Notes: a model not told the origin generated them from the letters alone. 64,000 nt of DNA from an uncultured Bacteroidales bacterium (GCA_902779085.1 CACYZY010000001.1:62001-126000), one strand, 5' to 3'. Shown: positions 1 to 9,247, counted from the stretch's first letter. Program-made: numbers and translations.

Positions 1-332
1 GTCTTAGTTGCAAGATTGCAGGTAGTGATTATTTTGGTTATCTGAAGTGGGAAGGAGGAGACCCCCGTTATGCTTATCTGAAAGACTTGCCTCGCCATGC
101 AGAATTCAATCTTGGAGACTCTGTCGTGACCAGTGGATATAGTACTGTGTTCCCAGAAGGAGTAATGGTGGGTACGGTAGATGATATGGCTGATTCCAAT
201 GATGGATTGTCTTATCTACTGAAAATCAAATTGGCTACCGACTTTGGTAGTATCTCGCAAGTGAGGGTGATTGCCAGGAAAGGGCAGGAAGAACTGAAGG
301 ATTTAGTGGTCAGTGATGGCTCGGAACAATAG
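1..332 (+). CDS. mreC: Rod-shape protein MreC, C-terminal part (cut by window start)
   Basis: The reading frame is already open at base 3 and runs to the stop at 330-332, so only the last 109 residues are seen. MreC is the periplasmic scaffold that links the MreB cytoskeleton to the elongation-specific penicillin-binding protein. The visible part carries the typical beta-domain sequence, with SDYFGYLKWEG followed by RYAYLKDLPRHAEF and the GDSVVTSGYSTVFPEGVMVG segment found in Bacteroidota MreC. The TTG at 87 is an internal leucine codon, not a start. mreD follows 30 bp downstream and mrdA and rodA after that, the usual elongasome operon. The identification rests on this conserved domain and on gene order. 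Confidence 0.93.
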   Translation, partial: LSCKIAGSDYFGYLKWEGGDPRYAYLKDLPRHAEFNLGDSVVTSGYSTVFPEGVMVGTVDDMADSNDGLSYLLKIKLATDFGSISQVRVIARKGQEELKDLVVSDGSEQ

Positions 333-362
333 GCATACATGAAATAAAGCAAGGCTTTTATT

Positions 363-878
363 ATGATATACGTTGTGGTAAATAAGATAATGTGGTTTGT
401 GGGATTGGTTTTACTGCAGGTCCTGTTATTTGATAAGATGACTCTTGCTAGTATCGCTACCCCATTACCATATATCTACTTGCTTATTACTTGGAACCGT
501 GATGGCACACGTTGGGTTCTCCTGCTTGTAGGCTTTATCTTGGGTTTTATTATCGATTCTTTTACCAATCTACCTGGCATTAATGCTGCAGCATGTGTAT
601 TGTTGGCCATGTTGCAACCTCTATATTTGAATATTTTTATCCCAAGGGAATTACAAGATGAGCGTTCACTGGTGCCATCTGTCTCAACCTTGAGGTGGGA
701 CGGTTTTTTGAAATATGCTCTTTTCTGTATCTTGACTCACCACTTTACCGTCGTATTACTCGAGTTTTTCTCGATAGATGATTTAGGTTATATGTTGTTG
801 AGAGTATTGGGGTGCACTCTGTTGACGTTGGTATTTATAGTCATCTTCGAACTTTTAGGGAGAAAGAAACGAATCTGA
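363..878 (+). CDS. mreD: Rod-shape protein MreD
   Basis: A 171-residue, very hydrophobic protein with about five membrane helices and no catalytic motif. MreD is the small integral-membrane partner of MreC in the elongation complex. The sequence WNRDGTRWVLLLVGFILGF followed by DSFTNLPGINAAA is typical of the family in Bacteroidota, where a G-(F/L)-x-D-x-F pattern follows the second helix. The ATG lies 30 bp after the mreC stop, and mrdA starts 29 bp downstream, so the four genes are very likely one transcript. Sequence conservation in MreD is weak, so the call depends partly on position between mreC and the PBP2 gene. Confidence 0.9.
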   Translation: MIYVVVNKIMWFVGLVLLQVLLFDKMTLASIATPLPYIYLLITWNRDGTRWVLLLVGFILGFIIDSFTNLPGINAAACVLLAMLQPLYLNIFIPRELQDERSLVPSVSTLRWDGFLKYALFCILTHHFTVVLLEFFSIDDLGYMLLRVLGCTLLTLVFIVIFELLGRKKRI

Positions 879-907
879 GCCTTTTTCTTACGTTAATTAT
901 AGTGTGA

Positions 908-2776
908 GTGATGTCAAAGAATACGTTGGAAAATAGGAAATATGTAGTAGCGTTAGCCGCTTTGGTTGTAGTGGTCGTCTATGTGATACGCTTATTTTCT
1001 TTACAAATATTGTCTGAAGATTATAAGCAGAATGCCGACAGTAATGCTTTCTTAAACAAGATACAATACCCTTCTCGTGGTGCCATCTATGATCGTAATG
1101 GCAAGTTGCTTGTTTATAATCAACCCTCTTATGATATAACTTTTATTCCGAGAGAGGTGACCAGCCTTGATACCTTAGATTTCTGTCGTACTTTAGGAAT
1201 CGACAAGAATCAGTTTTTGAAGCGTATGGCCGATGTGAAGAACCGCAGAATGAATCCTGGTTATTCAGTTTATACAAATCAGGTCTTCATGCGCCAGCTA
1301 TCAGCAGAAGAGTGCGGTGTGTTTCAGGAAAAACTGTTCAAATTCCCTGGATTCTATATACAGCGTAGAACAGAACGGCAGTACTCATATAATGCTGCTG
1401 GTCATGCCTTGGGTGATATAGGCGAGATTTCTGCTCGAGAATTGGAGAACGATGATTATTACATCAGAGGTGACTTCATTGGCAAACAAGGCATAGAACG
1501 ATCCTATGAAAAATACCTCAGAGGAGAAAAGGGTGTCGAGGTACTATTGCGTGATGCGCATGGTCGCATACAAGGTCATTATATGGATGGTGCGATGGAC
1601 AGACCCGCTATACCAGGGAAAAACCTGAAACTTGGTTTGGACATCGACTTGCAAATGTTGGGAGAGCGACTCATGCAAGGGAAGATTGGGGCAATAGTTG
1701 CGATAGAGCCATCGACTGGTGAGATTTTGTGTATGGTATCTTCTCCTACATTCGACCCCAGCCTGTTGATAGGGCGCAAACGTAGTGGCAATCATCAGAT
1801 ACTGATGCAAGATACTCGCAAGCCTTTGATCAATCGTGCAATTCAAGGCACTTATCCTCCAGGTTCTACCTTTAAGACTGCTCAGGCATTGACTTTCTTA
1901 CAGGAGGATATTATACAGGAGGAATCTCCTACATTCCCTTGTGGTCACGGTTTTAATTTCAGAAACTTGCATGTAGGATGTCATGGTCATGCATCACCTA
2001 TATCATTGATACCTGCTATTGCTACCTCTTGCAACTCTTATTTCTGTTGGGGGTTGTTCAGAATGTTTGGCGATAAGAAATATGGAACCTCTCAGAATGC
2101 CATTACTGTTTGGAAAGATCACATGGTGTCACAAGGTTTTGGTTACAGACTAGGTACTGACTTGCCCGGTGAGCAACGAGGACTGATTCCTAATGCCCAG
2201 TTCTATGATAAAGCATATAAGGGTTCATGGAATGGTTTGACAGTAATTAGTATCGCTATCGGACAAGGAGAAATACTGGCTACACCATTGCAGATTGCCA
2301 ATCTGGGCGCAACTATTGCCAATCGTGGACATTTTATCACACCACATATTGTCAGTGAGATAGAAGACAACCAGTTGGATAGTATTTATCTAGTGCCTCG
2401 TAAGACTACTATAGATCGTCAGTATTACGAGGAAGTGGTGGATGGCATGCGTCATGCAGTAATTGGAAGCAATGCTGGCGCCACTTGTCGTGCTTTGGCC
2501 AATTTGTTGCCAGGAGTAGAGGTCTGTGGTAAGACTGGAACTGCGCAGAATCGAGGTAAGGACCATTCTGTATTTATGGGTTTTGCTCCTATGAATGATC
2601 CTAAAATTGCCATTGCAGTATATGTAGAGAATGGTGGATTCGGCGCTACTTATGGGGTACCAATTGGGGGTATAATGATGGATCAGTACCTGCATGGTCA
2701 ATTATCACCTGCCAACGAAATCTTAGCTGAGCAGTTTGCTAACAGAGAGATTTACTATGGTGATGAAAAGAGATAG
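908..2776 (+). CDS. mrdA: Penicillin-binding protein 2, elongation transpeptidase
   Basis: A 622-residue bitopic membrane protein that cross-links peptidoglycan during side-wall growth. One membrane helix lies at about residues 12-32, then a dimerisation domain containing YPSRGAIYDRNG (about 55-66), then the transpeptidase domain. All three active-site motifs are visible: S320-T-F-K323 (nucleophile serine), S374-C-N376, and K542-T-G-T. The length matches class B PBP2 proteins (about 600-650). Two ATG codons overlap near the start (908 and 911); the choice changes only one residue. It lies between mreD and rodA, its glycosyltransferase partner. Long antisense frames in this gene are shadows. 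Confidence 0.97.
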   Translation: MMSKNTLENRKYVVALAALVVVVVYVIRLFSLQILSEDYKQNADSNAFLNKIQYPSRGAIYDRNGKLLVYNQPSYDITFIPREVTSLDTLDFCRTLGIDKNQFLKRMADVKNRRMNPGYSVYTNQVFMRQLSAEECGVFQEKLFKFPGFYIQRRTERQYSYNAAGHALGDIGEISARELENDDYYIRGDFIGKQGIERSYEKYLRGEKGVEVLLRDAHGRIQGHYMDGAMDRPAIPGKNLKLGLDIDLQMLGERLMQGKIGAIVAIEPSTGEILCMVSSPTFDPSLLIGRKRSGNHQILMQDTRKPLINRAIQGTYPPGSTFKTAQALTFLQEDIIQEESPTFPCGHGFNFRNLHVGCHGHASPISLIPAIATSCNSYFCWGLFRMFGDKKYGTSQNAITVWKDHMVSQGFGYRLGTDLPGEQRGLIPNAQFYDKAYKGSWNGLTVISIAIGQGEILATPLQIANLGATIANRGHFITPHIVSEIEDNQLDSIYLVPRKTTIDRQYYEEVVDGMRHAVIGSNAGATCRALANLLPGVEVCGKTGTAQNRGKDHSVFMGFAPMNDPKIAIAVYVENGGFGATYGVPIGGIMMDQYLHGQLSPANEILAEQFANREIYYGDEKR

Positions 2777-2807
2777 CTTCTAAGTTTTAAATAGCAATGT
2801 TGATACA

Positions 2808-4292
2808 ATGGTAAACGTTCAATGGGCATCAGTCAGTGGTGGTAGGTCAATGTGGAAAAAAGTTGACTGGTTTACCGTTGTACTATATCTGATACTAATT
2901 GTTGTGGGCTGGTTAACTGTTTGTGGAGCCAGCTACAGTTTTGATAATACCGACTTTTTTGATTTCTCTACTCGTGCAGGAAAACAATTCGTGTGGATAT
3001 GCTGCTCATTCGGCATTGCCTTTGTTTTGATGATGCTGGATGATGACCTTTACGATATGTTTTCATATTTGATATATGCGGCGTTGATAGTGTTGCTTAT
3101 CATCACGTTGGTCATAGCACCAGAAACAAAAGGCTCACGTTCTTGGCTAAATTTTGGACCAGTAAGCCTGCAGCCGGCTGAATTTGCCAAGTTTGCTACA
3201 GCATTAGCCTTATCGAAGTTCATGAGCGAATATGGTTTCACCATAAAAAGTTGGAAGAATGCTGGCATTATAGCTGCTATTATACTGGTGCCAATGGTGA
3301 TCATTGTGCTTCAACAGGAAACAGGTTCAGCTTTGGTGTATGCTTCGTTCTTGTTGGTGCTCTATCGCATGGGAATGACAGGTGCTATCTTGTTCTCAGG
3401 TATTGCGGCTACTATTTTCTTTGTGGTAGGTATTCGTTTTAATGGTAGTATCATTGAAGGGACAACTTCTGTGACAGGTGTTTTTGCTGTCTTGCTGCTA
3501 ATACAGTTTTTTGTCTGCTCGTTATTGGTAGTTTATCTTCAGAAGTGGAAAGTAGCAATCAGGTTGTTTGGTGGATCTTTACTACTGATACTATTGGCAT
3601 ATCTGTTCTCCCGAATTGTGCTTCAGTTTGATATTACTTACCTAGAGTTGGGCATTTTGGCAGCAACTGTACTTTATTTACTCTTCCTATACCTGAGAGA
3701 CAGAAAATATACCTTTATGCTGATAGCCTTGTTCGCTGTGTTATCGGTTTCATTCTTATACGCAAGTAGCTACCTTTTCAATCACTTTAAACCCTATCAG
3801 CAGGCTCGAATTCAAGTAGCATTAGGTATGAAGGAAGATTTATCTGGTGTGGGGTATAACGTTAATCAGTCAAAGATTGCCATAGGATCAGGTGGCCTCT
3901 TTGGTAAAGGTTTCTTGAATGGTACTCAAACAAAATTGAAATATGTACCTGAACAAGATACAGACTTCATTTTCTGTACCATTGGCGAGGAGCAAGGTTT
4001 TGTGGGAGCTACTGGCATACTGGCACTTTTCTTGCTATTGATCATAAGGTTGATTGTATTAGCCGAGAGACAATCTTCGACATTTGGACTTATTTATGGA
4101 TATTGTGTATTGAGCATCTTGCTCTTCCACCTATTTGTCAATATAGGTATGGTACTGGGTATTACTCCCGTAATTGGCATTCCCCTACCATTTTTCAGTT
4201 ATGGAGGTTCATCGCTGTGGGGCTTTACTATCTTATTATTTATTTTCCTGAGAATAGATGCTGGTAGGAAGGACAGAAACCTCGATGCCTAA
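2808..4292 (+). CDS. rodA: RodA, SEDS peptidoglycan glycosyltransferase
   Basis: A polytopic membrane protein of the SEDS family (about ten or more helices) that polymerises lipid II together with PBP2. The family signature is clear: PEQDTDFIFCTIGEEQGF at about residues 384-401 and SLQPAEFAK at about 123-131. The annotated frame gives 494 residues, but the first 14 (MVNVQWASVSGGRS) look unlike a RodA N-terminus, and ATG at 2850 (MWKKVDWFTV) is the better start, giving 480 residues. The protein is longer than the roughly 370 residues of Escherichia coli RodA because of extra hydrophobic segments in the middle, a common state in Bacteroidota. The 3' end overlaps the convergent gldH gene by 57 bp. 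Confidence 0.95.
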   Translation: MVNVQWASVSGGRSMWKKVDWFTVVLYLILIVVGWLTVCGASYSFDNTDFFDFSTRAGKQFVWICCSFGIAFVLMMLDDDLYDMFSYLIYAALIVLLIITLVIAPETKGSRSWLNFGPVSLQPAEFAKFATALALSKFMSEYGFTIKSWKNAGIIAAIILVPMVIIVLQQETGSALVYASFLLVLYRMGMTGAILFSGIAATIFFVVGIRFNGSIIEGTTSVTGVFAVLLLIQFFVCSLLVVYLQKWKVAIRLFGGSLLLILLAYLFSRIVLQFDITYLELGILAATVLYLLFLYLRDRKYTFMLIALFAVLSVSFLYASSYLFNHFKPYQQARIQVALGMKEDLSGVGYNVNQSKIAIGSGGLFGKGFLNGTQTKLKYVPEQDTDFIFCTIGEEQGFVGATGILALFLLLIIRLIVLAERQSSTFGLIYGYCVLSILLFHLFVNIGMVLGITPVIGIPLPFFSYGGSSLWGFTILLFIFLRIDAGRKDRNLDA

Positions 4293-4748
4293 GTCATGTA
4301 TCCCTGATAGAATGCTATCGCCCATTTCTTGAAAGATGTTGATGTGCCAGTCGCCAGCGATTGATGGTATCAACTGCATTTCTCCTATGTCCATATTATA
4401 AAACCCTCCTTTTCCGCTACTTATCCAATTGCCTTCTTCATCTATGAGCTTTACATTAAATCTATCTGTCTTTGTATATAGTGAGTCTGGAGATATAGCT
4501 TGAAGGCCTACATTCAGGTTTTTATAAGGGTAACGAGCAGTATGGCGTAGCTGTAATGTTATTTTGTGATTATGCAAAGAATCTGTTAAAGGGACGTCAA
4601 ATCTTATTGTGTCTGCATGTGACCATCGTTGTTCGTCAATATGGCGGAACTGATGATAACGTGTCTGGCTATTGCACGCAACCAATAGCCAGACCATTAA
4701 TACATAATATACAAAAGCTTTGAATAAACGATAATTCATGCTTATCAT
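4236..4748 (-). CDS. gldH: GldH-family gliding-motility lipoprotein
   Basis: A 170-residue predicted lipoprotein: a hydrophobic leader ends in the lipobox LVAC with Cys25 as lipidation site. The rest resembles GldH (segments W-x-HADTIRFDVPLTDS, LQLRHTARYPYKNLNVGL and a C-terminal GIHDLGIEVS), a lipoprotein needed for gliding in Flavobacterium but kept in many non-motile Bacteroidales, where its role is unknown. The ATG at 4748 overlaps the ricT stop as ATGA, so the two are translationally coupled; an alternative start three codons later (4739) gives the same lipobox. The gene's 3' end overlaps the end of rodA by 57 bp, with no terminator between them. Confidence 0.85.
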   Translation of the reverse strand: MISMNYRLFKAFVYYVLMVWLLVACNSQTRYHQFRHIDEQRWSHADTIRFDVPLTDSLHNHKITLQLRHTARYPYKNLNVGLQAISPDSLYTKTDRFNVKLIDEEGNWISSGKGGFYNMDIGEMQLIPSIAGDWHINIFQEMGDSILSGIHDLGIEVSVLPTSIYSQENK

Positions 4749-5986
4749 TGCTTGTCAGTATGCTTATTCTTTTTGTCTGCAAACCCTTTGCCTCTTTCTC
4801 CAGTCTGCTCCTGTTCATTCTTTGGCTGTTTTGGGTTGCTTTGCATTTCAAAACTATCCTGGTCCTTCTGGTTGTTATGAGATTTATTTTTGTCGCTCGA
4901 CTTTTTCTTTTTCTTCTTTTTGGCGCGGTCAAAACGAGTGAGACTTTCTTGCTCAACAAGATCTACTGTCCTTGGCGCAGCCTGTTTGCTGCCATCTTCC
5001 AGAAGGCTGTTAGGTTTTATCCCCCTTTTGTTCATGCCAATAATATCGAAAGCACGCTTGCAACTGATAGTCACAGCATTTGCCAGATTTTGTTTGTCGG
5101 AAGAGTAGGTTATCACGTTTGCTAATATGTCGGCCTTGAAGTAGAACCATTCACCTTCCATAGTGAACAAAGATATTTCTTTAGATGGAAGACGTTTCTG
5201 GCTCTCTACATAGCTGTCAATCTCGTAGTTCAAACAGCATTTCAGTTTGGCACATTGTCCTGCCAATTTTTGTGGATTCAACGAAATGTCTTGGATTCGA
5301 GCTGCACCAGTTGATACACTGACAAATGATGTCATCCATGTAGCACAACACAGTTCCCTGCCACATGGTCCAATTCCACCTATTCTTCCTGCTTCCTGAC
5401 GAGCGCCAATCTGCTTCATCTCGATACGCACATGGAAAGCTTCGGCTAGCACTTTGATAAGCTGACGGAAGTCCACACGTTCATCGGCAATATAATAGAA
5501 AATGGCCTTGTTGCCGTCACCTTGATACTCTACATCACCTATCTTCATTTGCAGTTCCAAGTCAAGGGCAATCTGTCTGGACTCGATCATGGTTTTATGC
5601 TCACGCGCCTTAGCTTCATAATACTTCTCCATATCGGTTTGGCGAGCTTTACGATACACCCTTTTGATGTCGGCTTCAGAACGGATGTTGGCTTTTTTCA
5701 TCTGAAGAGGAACAAGACGGCCAGTTAGAGTTACTACTCCGATATCATGTCCGGGTGATGCTTCTACGGCTACAATGTCGCCTTTCTGTAGCTGCAAACC
5801 ATTTGAGTTGCGGTAGTATCCCTTGCGGGTGTTTTTGAACTGCACTTCTACATATTGGCTTTCCAAATCATTGCCTGGAATATCGGCCAACCAGTCATAT
5901 GTATTGAGTTGATGGTCCTGTCGTCCAATGCCCTTGCAGCACAGTCCTTGAGACCTTCTATTTGTATTATAAAACAGTTCTTCCAT
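4745..5986 (-). CDS. ricT: RicT/PSP1-domain protein
   Basis: A 413-residue cytoplasmic protein with a PSP1 C-terminal domain at about residues 70-290, followed by a disordered tail rich in Lys, Gln and Asn, including a run of seven lysines. Cysteines are grouped as in RicT (YaaT): CGRELCCATW and GQCAKLKCCLNYE. In Bacillus subtilis RicT is one of three proteins of an iron-sulfur complex acting in RNA processing and sporulation; its job in Bacteroidota is not established. The neighbours holB (12 bp upstream) and gldH (overlapping) form an arrangement common in Bacteroidales. The family call is firm, the function is not. Confidence 0.88.
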   Translation of the reverse strand: MEELFYNTNRRSQGLCCKGIGRQDHQLNTYDWLADIPGNDLESQYVEVQFKNTRKGYYRNSNGLQLQKGDIVAVEASPGHDIGVVTLTGRLVPLQMKKANIRSEADIKRVYRKARQTDMEKYYEAKAREHKTMIESRQIALDLELQMKIGDVEYQGDGNKAIFYYIADERVDFRQLIKVLAEAFHVRIEMKQIGARQEAGRIGGIGPCGRELCCATWMTSFVSVSTGAARIQDISLNPQKLAGQCAKLKCCLNYEIDSYVESQKRLPSKEISLFTMEGEWFYFKADILANVITYSSDKQNLANAVTISCKRAFDIIGMNKRGIKPNSLLEDGSKQAAPRTVDLVEQESLTRFDRAKKKKKKKSSDKNKSHNNQKDQDSFEMQSNPKQPKNEQEQTGERGKGFADKKNKHTDKQ

Positions 5987-5998
5987 ATTTATATATTG

Positions 5999-7171
5999 TC
6001 AATGATTCTTTATCAGTACTGTCAGTCGTAATATCAAGTCAAAAAACACCATCTTGGCATTTACATTCTGTTCGATATGTATCTGGGCTTCTTGTAATTC
6101 GTTCATAATACCCAAGGCGTTCTTCTCGTTTACAAATGGGGCAAACTTGCTGGTAAATTGTAGCTCCTCCATATTCATATAGTTCAGCTCGGGCCGATGC
6201 AGGTTAGCTGTAAAACTCTCCCTGATCATACGCTGGGCATACTGCAGGAAATCCTTTTGGCGTTCCCTCCCTAATTCATGCATCTCATCACTCCATGCCT
6301 TCATCTCTTTTACCTTGCGGCTCCAGGCAAGTCTCATTAGTGAAGTGAAAAGCTGGAATAGTGCAGATGTACCATTATCGACCGTCACTGCCTCTAATGC
6401 CTTTGAATAGCTGCCGTTAGCCATGTGAGCTATAGACTGACTATCTTTCAATTCTATGCCCATGCGCTGATGGATAGCCTCACTGATTTCCTCATCCTTG
6501 AGACGCGGCATGTTGATGGGTTGAACACGACTCAAGATGGTGCCTAGCATTTTCAGAGGTTCCTCGCTAACTAAGATGAACGCCGTTTGCATAGGTGGTT
6601 CCTCCAATAACTTCAACATTTTGTTGGCACATGCCTCCTGCATCTTCTCAGGTAGCCAAATAATCACTATCCGCCATCCTCCTTGAACAGATTTCAAGCT
6701 CAGTTTCCGTTGTATGACATCACTTTCTCGTGAGTAGATGACGGGTTGAGAGTTCTCTACCTCCATCTGCTGGATCCAGTCAGTGTAAGTAAAGTAGGGG
6801 TTTTTGAGCAACATCTCTCTCCATGCTGGCATCCAGTCATCACAAATCTCTTTCTTGCGGGCTTTATTGGCTATGATGGGGAACATGAAATGCACATCAG
6901 GATGTGCCAGTTGTTCCCATTGGCGGCATGATATGCAAGTCCCACAAGCTGAGTCGCTACCTGCCGATGGTTCGTCAAACATCGATACTTGGCCATCGGT
7001 AATACCTTTCCCTGTGCAGCAAAGATATTGGGCCAGAGCCAATGCCATAGGCATCTTGCCACACCCTTCTGGGCCAGTGAGCAACAGGGCGTGAGGCAAC
7101 CTACCTCCGTCAGCTTCGCTCATCAAGATGCGTTTCACTTCTTCTTGCCCTATGACATCTTCAAACCGCAT
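5999..7171 (-). CDS. holB: DNA polymerase III, delta-prime subunit
   Basis: A 390-residue clamp-loader subunit of the AAA+ family. The P-loop region reads LTGPEGCGKMPMALALAQ (about residues 31-48), in which the last Lys is followed by Met and not Thr or Ser, as expected for a delta-prime subunit that does not hydrolyse ATP. A zinc-binding set of cysteines is visible (CCTG at about 51 and CGTCISCRQW at about 75-84), and the sensor-like segments LKLLEEPP and ILSRVQPI follow. The gene lies 19 bp downstream of metF and 12 bp upstream of ricT on the same strand, so metF, holB, ricT and gldH may share a transcript. Confidence 0.93.
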   Translation of the reverse strand: MRFEDVIGQEEVKRILMSEADGGRLPHALLLTGPEGCGKMPMALALAQYLCCTGKGITDGQVSMFDEPSAGSDSACGTCISCRQWEQLAHPDVHFMFPIIANKARKKEICDDWMPAWREMLLKNPYFTYTDWIQQMEVENSQPVIYSRESDVIQRKLSLKSVQGGWRIVIIWLPEKMQEACANKMLKLLEEPPMQTAFILVSEEPLKMLGTILSRVQPINMPRLKDEEISEAIHQRMGIELKDSQSIAHMANGSYSKALEAVTVDNGTSALFQLFTSLMRLAWSRKVKEMKAWSDEMHELGRERQKDFLQYAQRMIRESFTANLHRPELNYMNMEELQFTSKFAPFVNEKNALGIMNELQEAQIHIEQNVNAKMVFFDLILRLTVLIKNH

Positions 7172-7190
7172 GAATGCTAAACCTTATAAA

Positions 7191-8144
7191 CTAATAAATC
7201 CCCTTTGCAATTCCCTTGACACTATCCGTTGCTCCTAATGCGTAAAAGTGCAGACTTGGAACGCCGGCTTTAATCAATTCTTTGCATTGCTGTATGCCCC
7301 ATTCAATACCTAATTGCTTAATCTCTTCGTCAGAGTGCAACTTCAGAGCCTCACATACCAGTTCTTTTGGCAAATCTACCTTGAAGGTTTTAGGAATCAC
7401 CGTTAACTGGCTCAGTTTACTCAATGGTTTGATGCCAGGAATGATAGGGATAGTTACTCCAGCCTCGCGAGCCATTTTTACGAAACTGAAATATTTTGTG
7501 TTATCATAGAATAATTGGGTGACGGCATATTGTGCTCCAGCTTCCTGCTTCTGCTTGAGCCAATAGATGTCGCGCTCCAAGTTAGGAGCCTCTTCATGTT
7601 TCTCTGGATAGCAGGCCACACCAAAATTGAAAGGTGTTTTGGTCACTAGCATCTGACTGCCGTCCACGAATATACCTTTGTTGAAATCTTGTATCTGGTT
7701 GGCTAAATCAAGTGCATGGGCATTGCCCTTCTTCTCAGGTGTAAAGGTCTTCTCATCAGGTGCCTTGTCTCCTCGTAGCACCAGCAAGTCATAAATACCT
7801 AAGAACTGCAGGTCGAGCAACTCATATTCAGTATCTTCACGGGTGAACCCACTACAAAGTACATGAGGCACTACCGTAATGTCATATTTGTTCTTGATAG
7901 CAGCTGCCACAGCCACAGACCCTGGACGACGGCGCAGACGTTGTCGGGTGTATGTTCCGTTGCCCATGTCTTTGAACACATACTCGCTCCTATGGTCAGT
8001 GATATTGATGTAGGCAGGCTCAAATTCCCAAAGTGCATCTATAGAGTCGTAGAGTTTGTCTATGTTGTTACCTTTCAGCGGTGGTAGCAATTCAAACGAG
8101 AATGCTGTCTTGCCACGTTGCCCTATTTTGTCAATTACACTCAT
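7191..8144 (-). CDS. metF: 5,10-methylenetetrahydrofolate reductase
   Basis: A 317-residue TIM-barrel flavoenzyme that reduces methylene-tetrahydrofolate to 5-methyl-tetrahydrofolate for methionine synthesis. Family landmarks are FSFELLPPLKG near the N-terminus (with the catalytic Glu), YINITDHRS, TVVPHVLCSGFTREDTE (about 90-106), LLVLRGDK, and a C-terminal IIPGIKPL with HFYALG. Length fits MetF (about 290-320). No SAM riboswitch or other recognisable methionine regulator was found in the 93 bp upstream. holB follows closely. Confidence 0.96.
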   Translation of the reverse strand: MSVIDKIGQRGKTAFSFELLPPLKGNNIDKLYDSIDALWEFEPAYINITDHRSEYVFKDMGNGTYTRQRLRRRPGSVAVAAAIKNKYDITVVPHVLCSGFTREDTEYELLDLQFLGIYDLLVLRGDKAPDEKTFTPEKKGNAHALDLANQIQDFNKGIFVDGSQMLVTKTPFNFGVACYPEKHEEAPNLERDIYWLKQKQEAGAQYAVTQLFYDNTKYFSFVKMAREAGVTIPIIPGIKPLSKLSQLTVIPKTFKVDLPKELVCEALKLHSDEEIKQLGIEWGIQQCKELIKAGVPSLHFYALGATDSVKGIAKGIY

Positions 8145-8237
8145 ACATTTTTGTCAATTAATCTTTTTTCGACCAGAGGTACGTCAGCGTTTTGTCATCC
8201 GTCACTACTACCTCTTTTACAAGCAGCTTGACTTAAC

Positions 8238-9053
8238 TTAACCTTGGTGAACAGTCAGTTGTGGGAATGCGAAGCGGATGCCTTCCTTGTTGAAGACAGT
8301 GTATATGCGACGATTCATTTCGAAGATCATATAATAGTCTTCATTTTTCACCCAGCCGCGAACATAAATATTCACCTTGCTATCAGCCATCTCTTTCAAA
8401 ATAACATAGGGGGCAGGATCTTTTAGAATGCGTGGCTCTTCGCTGAAAATGCGCATCAACACAGTTTCCACTCTTTCGAAGTCTTCACCGTATTCCACGC
8501 CAACCGTCCATTCCATACGGCGAATAGGGTTGATGCTGTAATTTATGATGCTACCACTACTGAGGACGCCATTTGGAATATACACCTCTTTATTGTCGGT
8601 GCCTGTGATGATAGTATGGAAGATTTGAATCGCCTTCACAGTGCCGAACTGTCCCTGGGCTTCAACGAAGTCTCCCACTTTAAACGGTTTCAGCAATAAG
8701 ATGATGAGTCCTCCTGCAAGGTTATTCAGGTTGCCGCTCATAGCCATACCAATGGCAACACCGGCTGAAGCTAACAAAGCAGCAAAAGAGGTGGTTTCTA
8801 CACCAAGGCGTGCAGCTATGGCAATAACCAACAGGATAGTTAGGGTGATATTTATGAAACTCAGTAGGAAAGTCTTCACGCTTGCTTCCACTTTACGCTT
8901 CTCGAGTAGATTGCGTGTTAACTTCTTAACTATGCCTATAAGATAACGTCCAACTATATAAATGATAATAGCTCCTATGATGTTCCATCCGGCACTCACA
9001 CACCATGTAATGGCGTTATTCACTATGGTTTGTATTTGATCCATTTCTATCAT
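8238..9053 (-). CDS. mscS: Small-conductance mechanosensitive channel, MscS family
   Basis: A 271-residue inner-membrane channel that releases solutes on hypo-osmotic shock. Three N-terminal membrane helices (about residues 18-105) end in the pore-lining helix with the glycine/alanine-rich pattern ALLASAGVAIGMAMSGNLNN, followed by the conserved GGLIILLLKPFKVGD segment and the cytoplasmic beta and alpha/beta domains. Length matches E. coli MscS (286). A minus-strand TATCTTTG element lies just upstream at 9072-9079, giving a leader of roughly 12-15 nt. It is divergent from the thiamine operon and seems to be a single-gene unit. Confidence 0.94.
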   Translation of the reverse strand: MIEMDQIQTIVNNAITWCVSAGWNIIGAIIIYIVGRYLIGIVKKLTRNLLEKRKVEASVKTFLLSFINITLTILLVIAIAARLGVETTSFAALLASAGVAIGMAMSGNLNNLAGGLIILLLKPFKVGDFVEAQGQFGTVKAIQIFHTIITGTDNKEVYIPNGVLSSGSIINYSINPIRRMEWTVGVEYGEDFERVETVLMRIFSEEPRILKDPAPYVILKEMADSKVNIYVRGWVKNEDYYMIFEMNRRIYTVFNKEGIRFAFPQLTVHQG

Positions 9054-9071
9054 TTCTTATTATTTTGTTTG

Positions 9072-9079
9072 CAAAGATA
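9072..9079 (-). promoter_or_regulatory. -7 element of the mscS promoter
   Basis: On the minus strand the bases read TATCTTTG, a perfect match to the Bacteroidota -7 consensus TAnnTTTG. The mscS ATG is 19 bp downstream. A clear -33 TTTG at the usual 19-20 bp distance is not seen, so this is a partial promoter match. Confidence 0.5.
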
Positions 9080-9102
9080 ATGAAAAAATGAAATAAAAGC
9101 AC

Positions 9103-9110
9103 TAACTTTA
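9103..9110 (+). promoter_or_regulatory. Probable -7 element of the thiamine operon
   Basis: TAACTTTA differs from the Bacteroidota -7 consensus TAnnTTTG by one base and lies 14 bp before the first paired base of the TPP riboswitch, so a transcript starting about 7 bp downstream would include the complete aptamer. No good -33 element was found. Confidence 0.4.
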
Positions 9111-9120
9111 CGCCCGATTT

Positions 9121-9220
9121 CATAAGGGGTGCCTTAAAATGACGGGCTGAGATCATACCCATTAAACCTGATGCGGGTAATGCCGACGTAGGGAACATAG
9201 GATGGAACTATCCCCTTTTT
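9121..9220 (+). ncRNA. TPP (THI-box) riboswitch
   Basis: The conserved thiamine-pyrophosphate aptamer is visible in full. The outer stem is formed by AAGGGG (9124-9129) with CCCCTT (9212-9217); between them are GGGTGCC, GGCTGAGATCATACCC, ACCTGATGCGGGTAATGCC and CGTAGGGAA, all at the expected order and spacing. It controls the TonB receptor, PnuT and thiamine diphosphokinase genes that follow. The outer 3' strand lies 31 bp before the receptor ATG and no T-rich terminator follows, so control is more likely at translation initiation than at termination, though this is inference. Confidence 0.96.
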
Positions 9221-9247
9221 AGTGTTTAACTTAAAAAGGAAAGAATC

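Noticed and set aside
8145-8237. SAM riboswitch or methionine operator before metF
   Set aside because: No S-box or related motif could be seen in these 93 bp.
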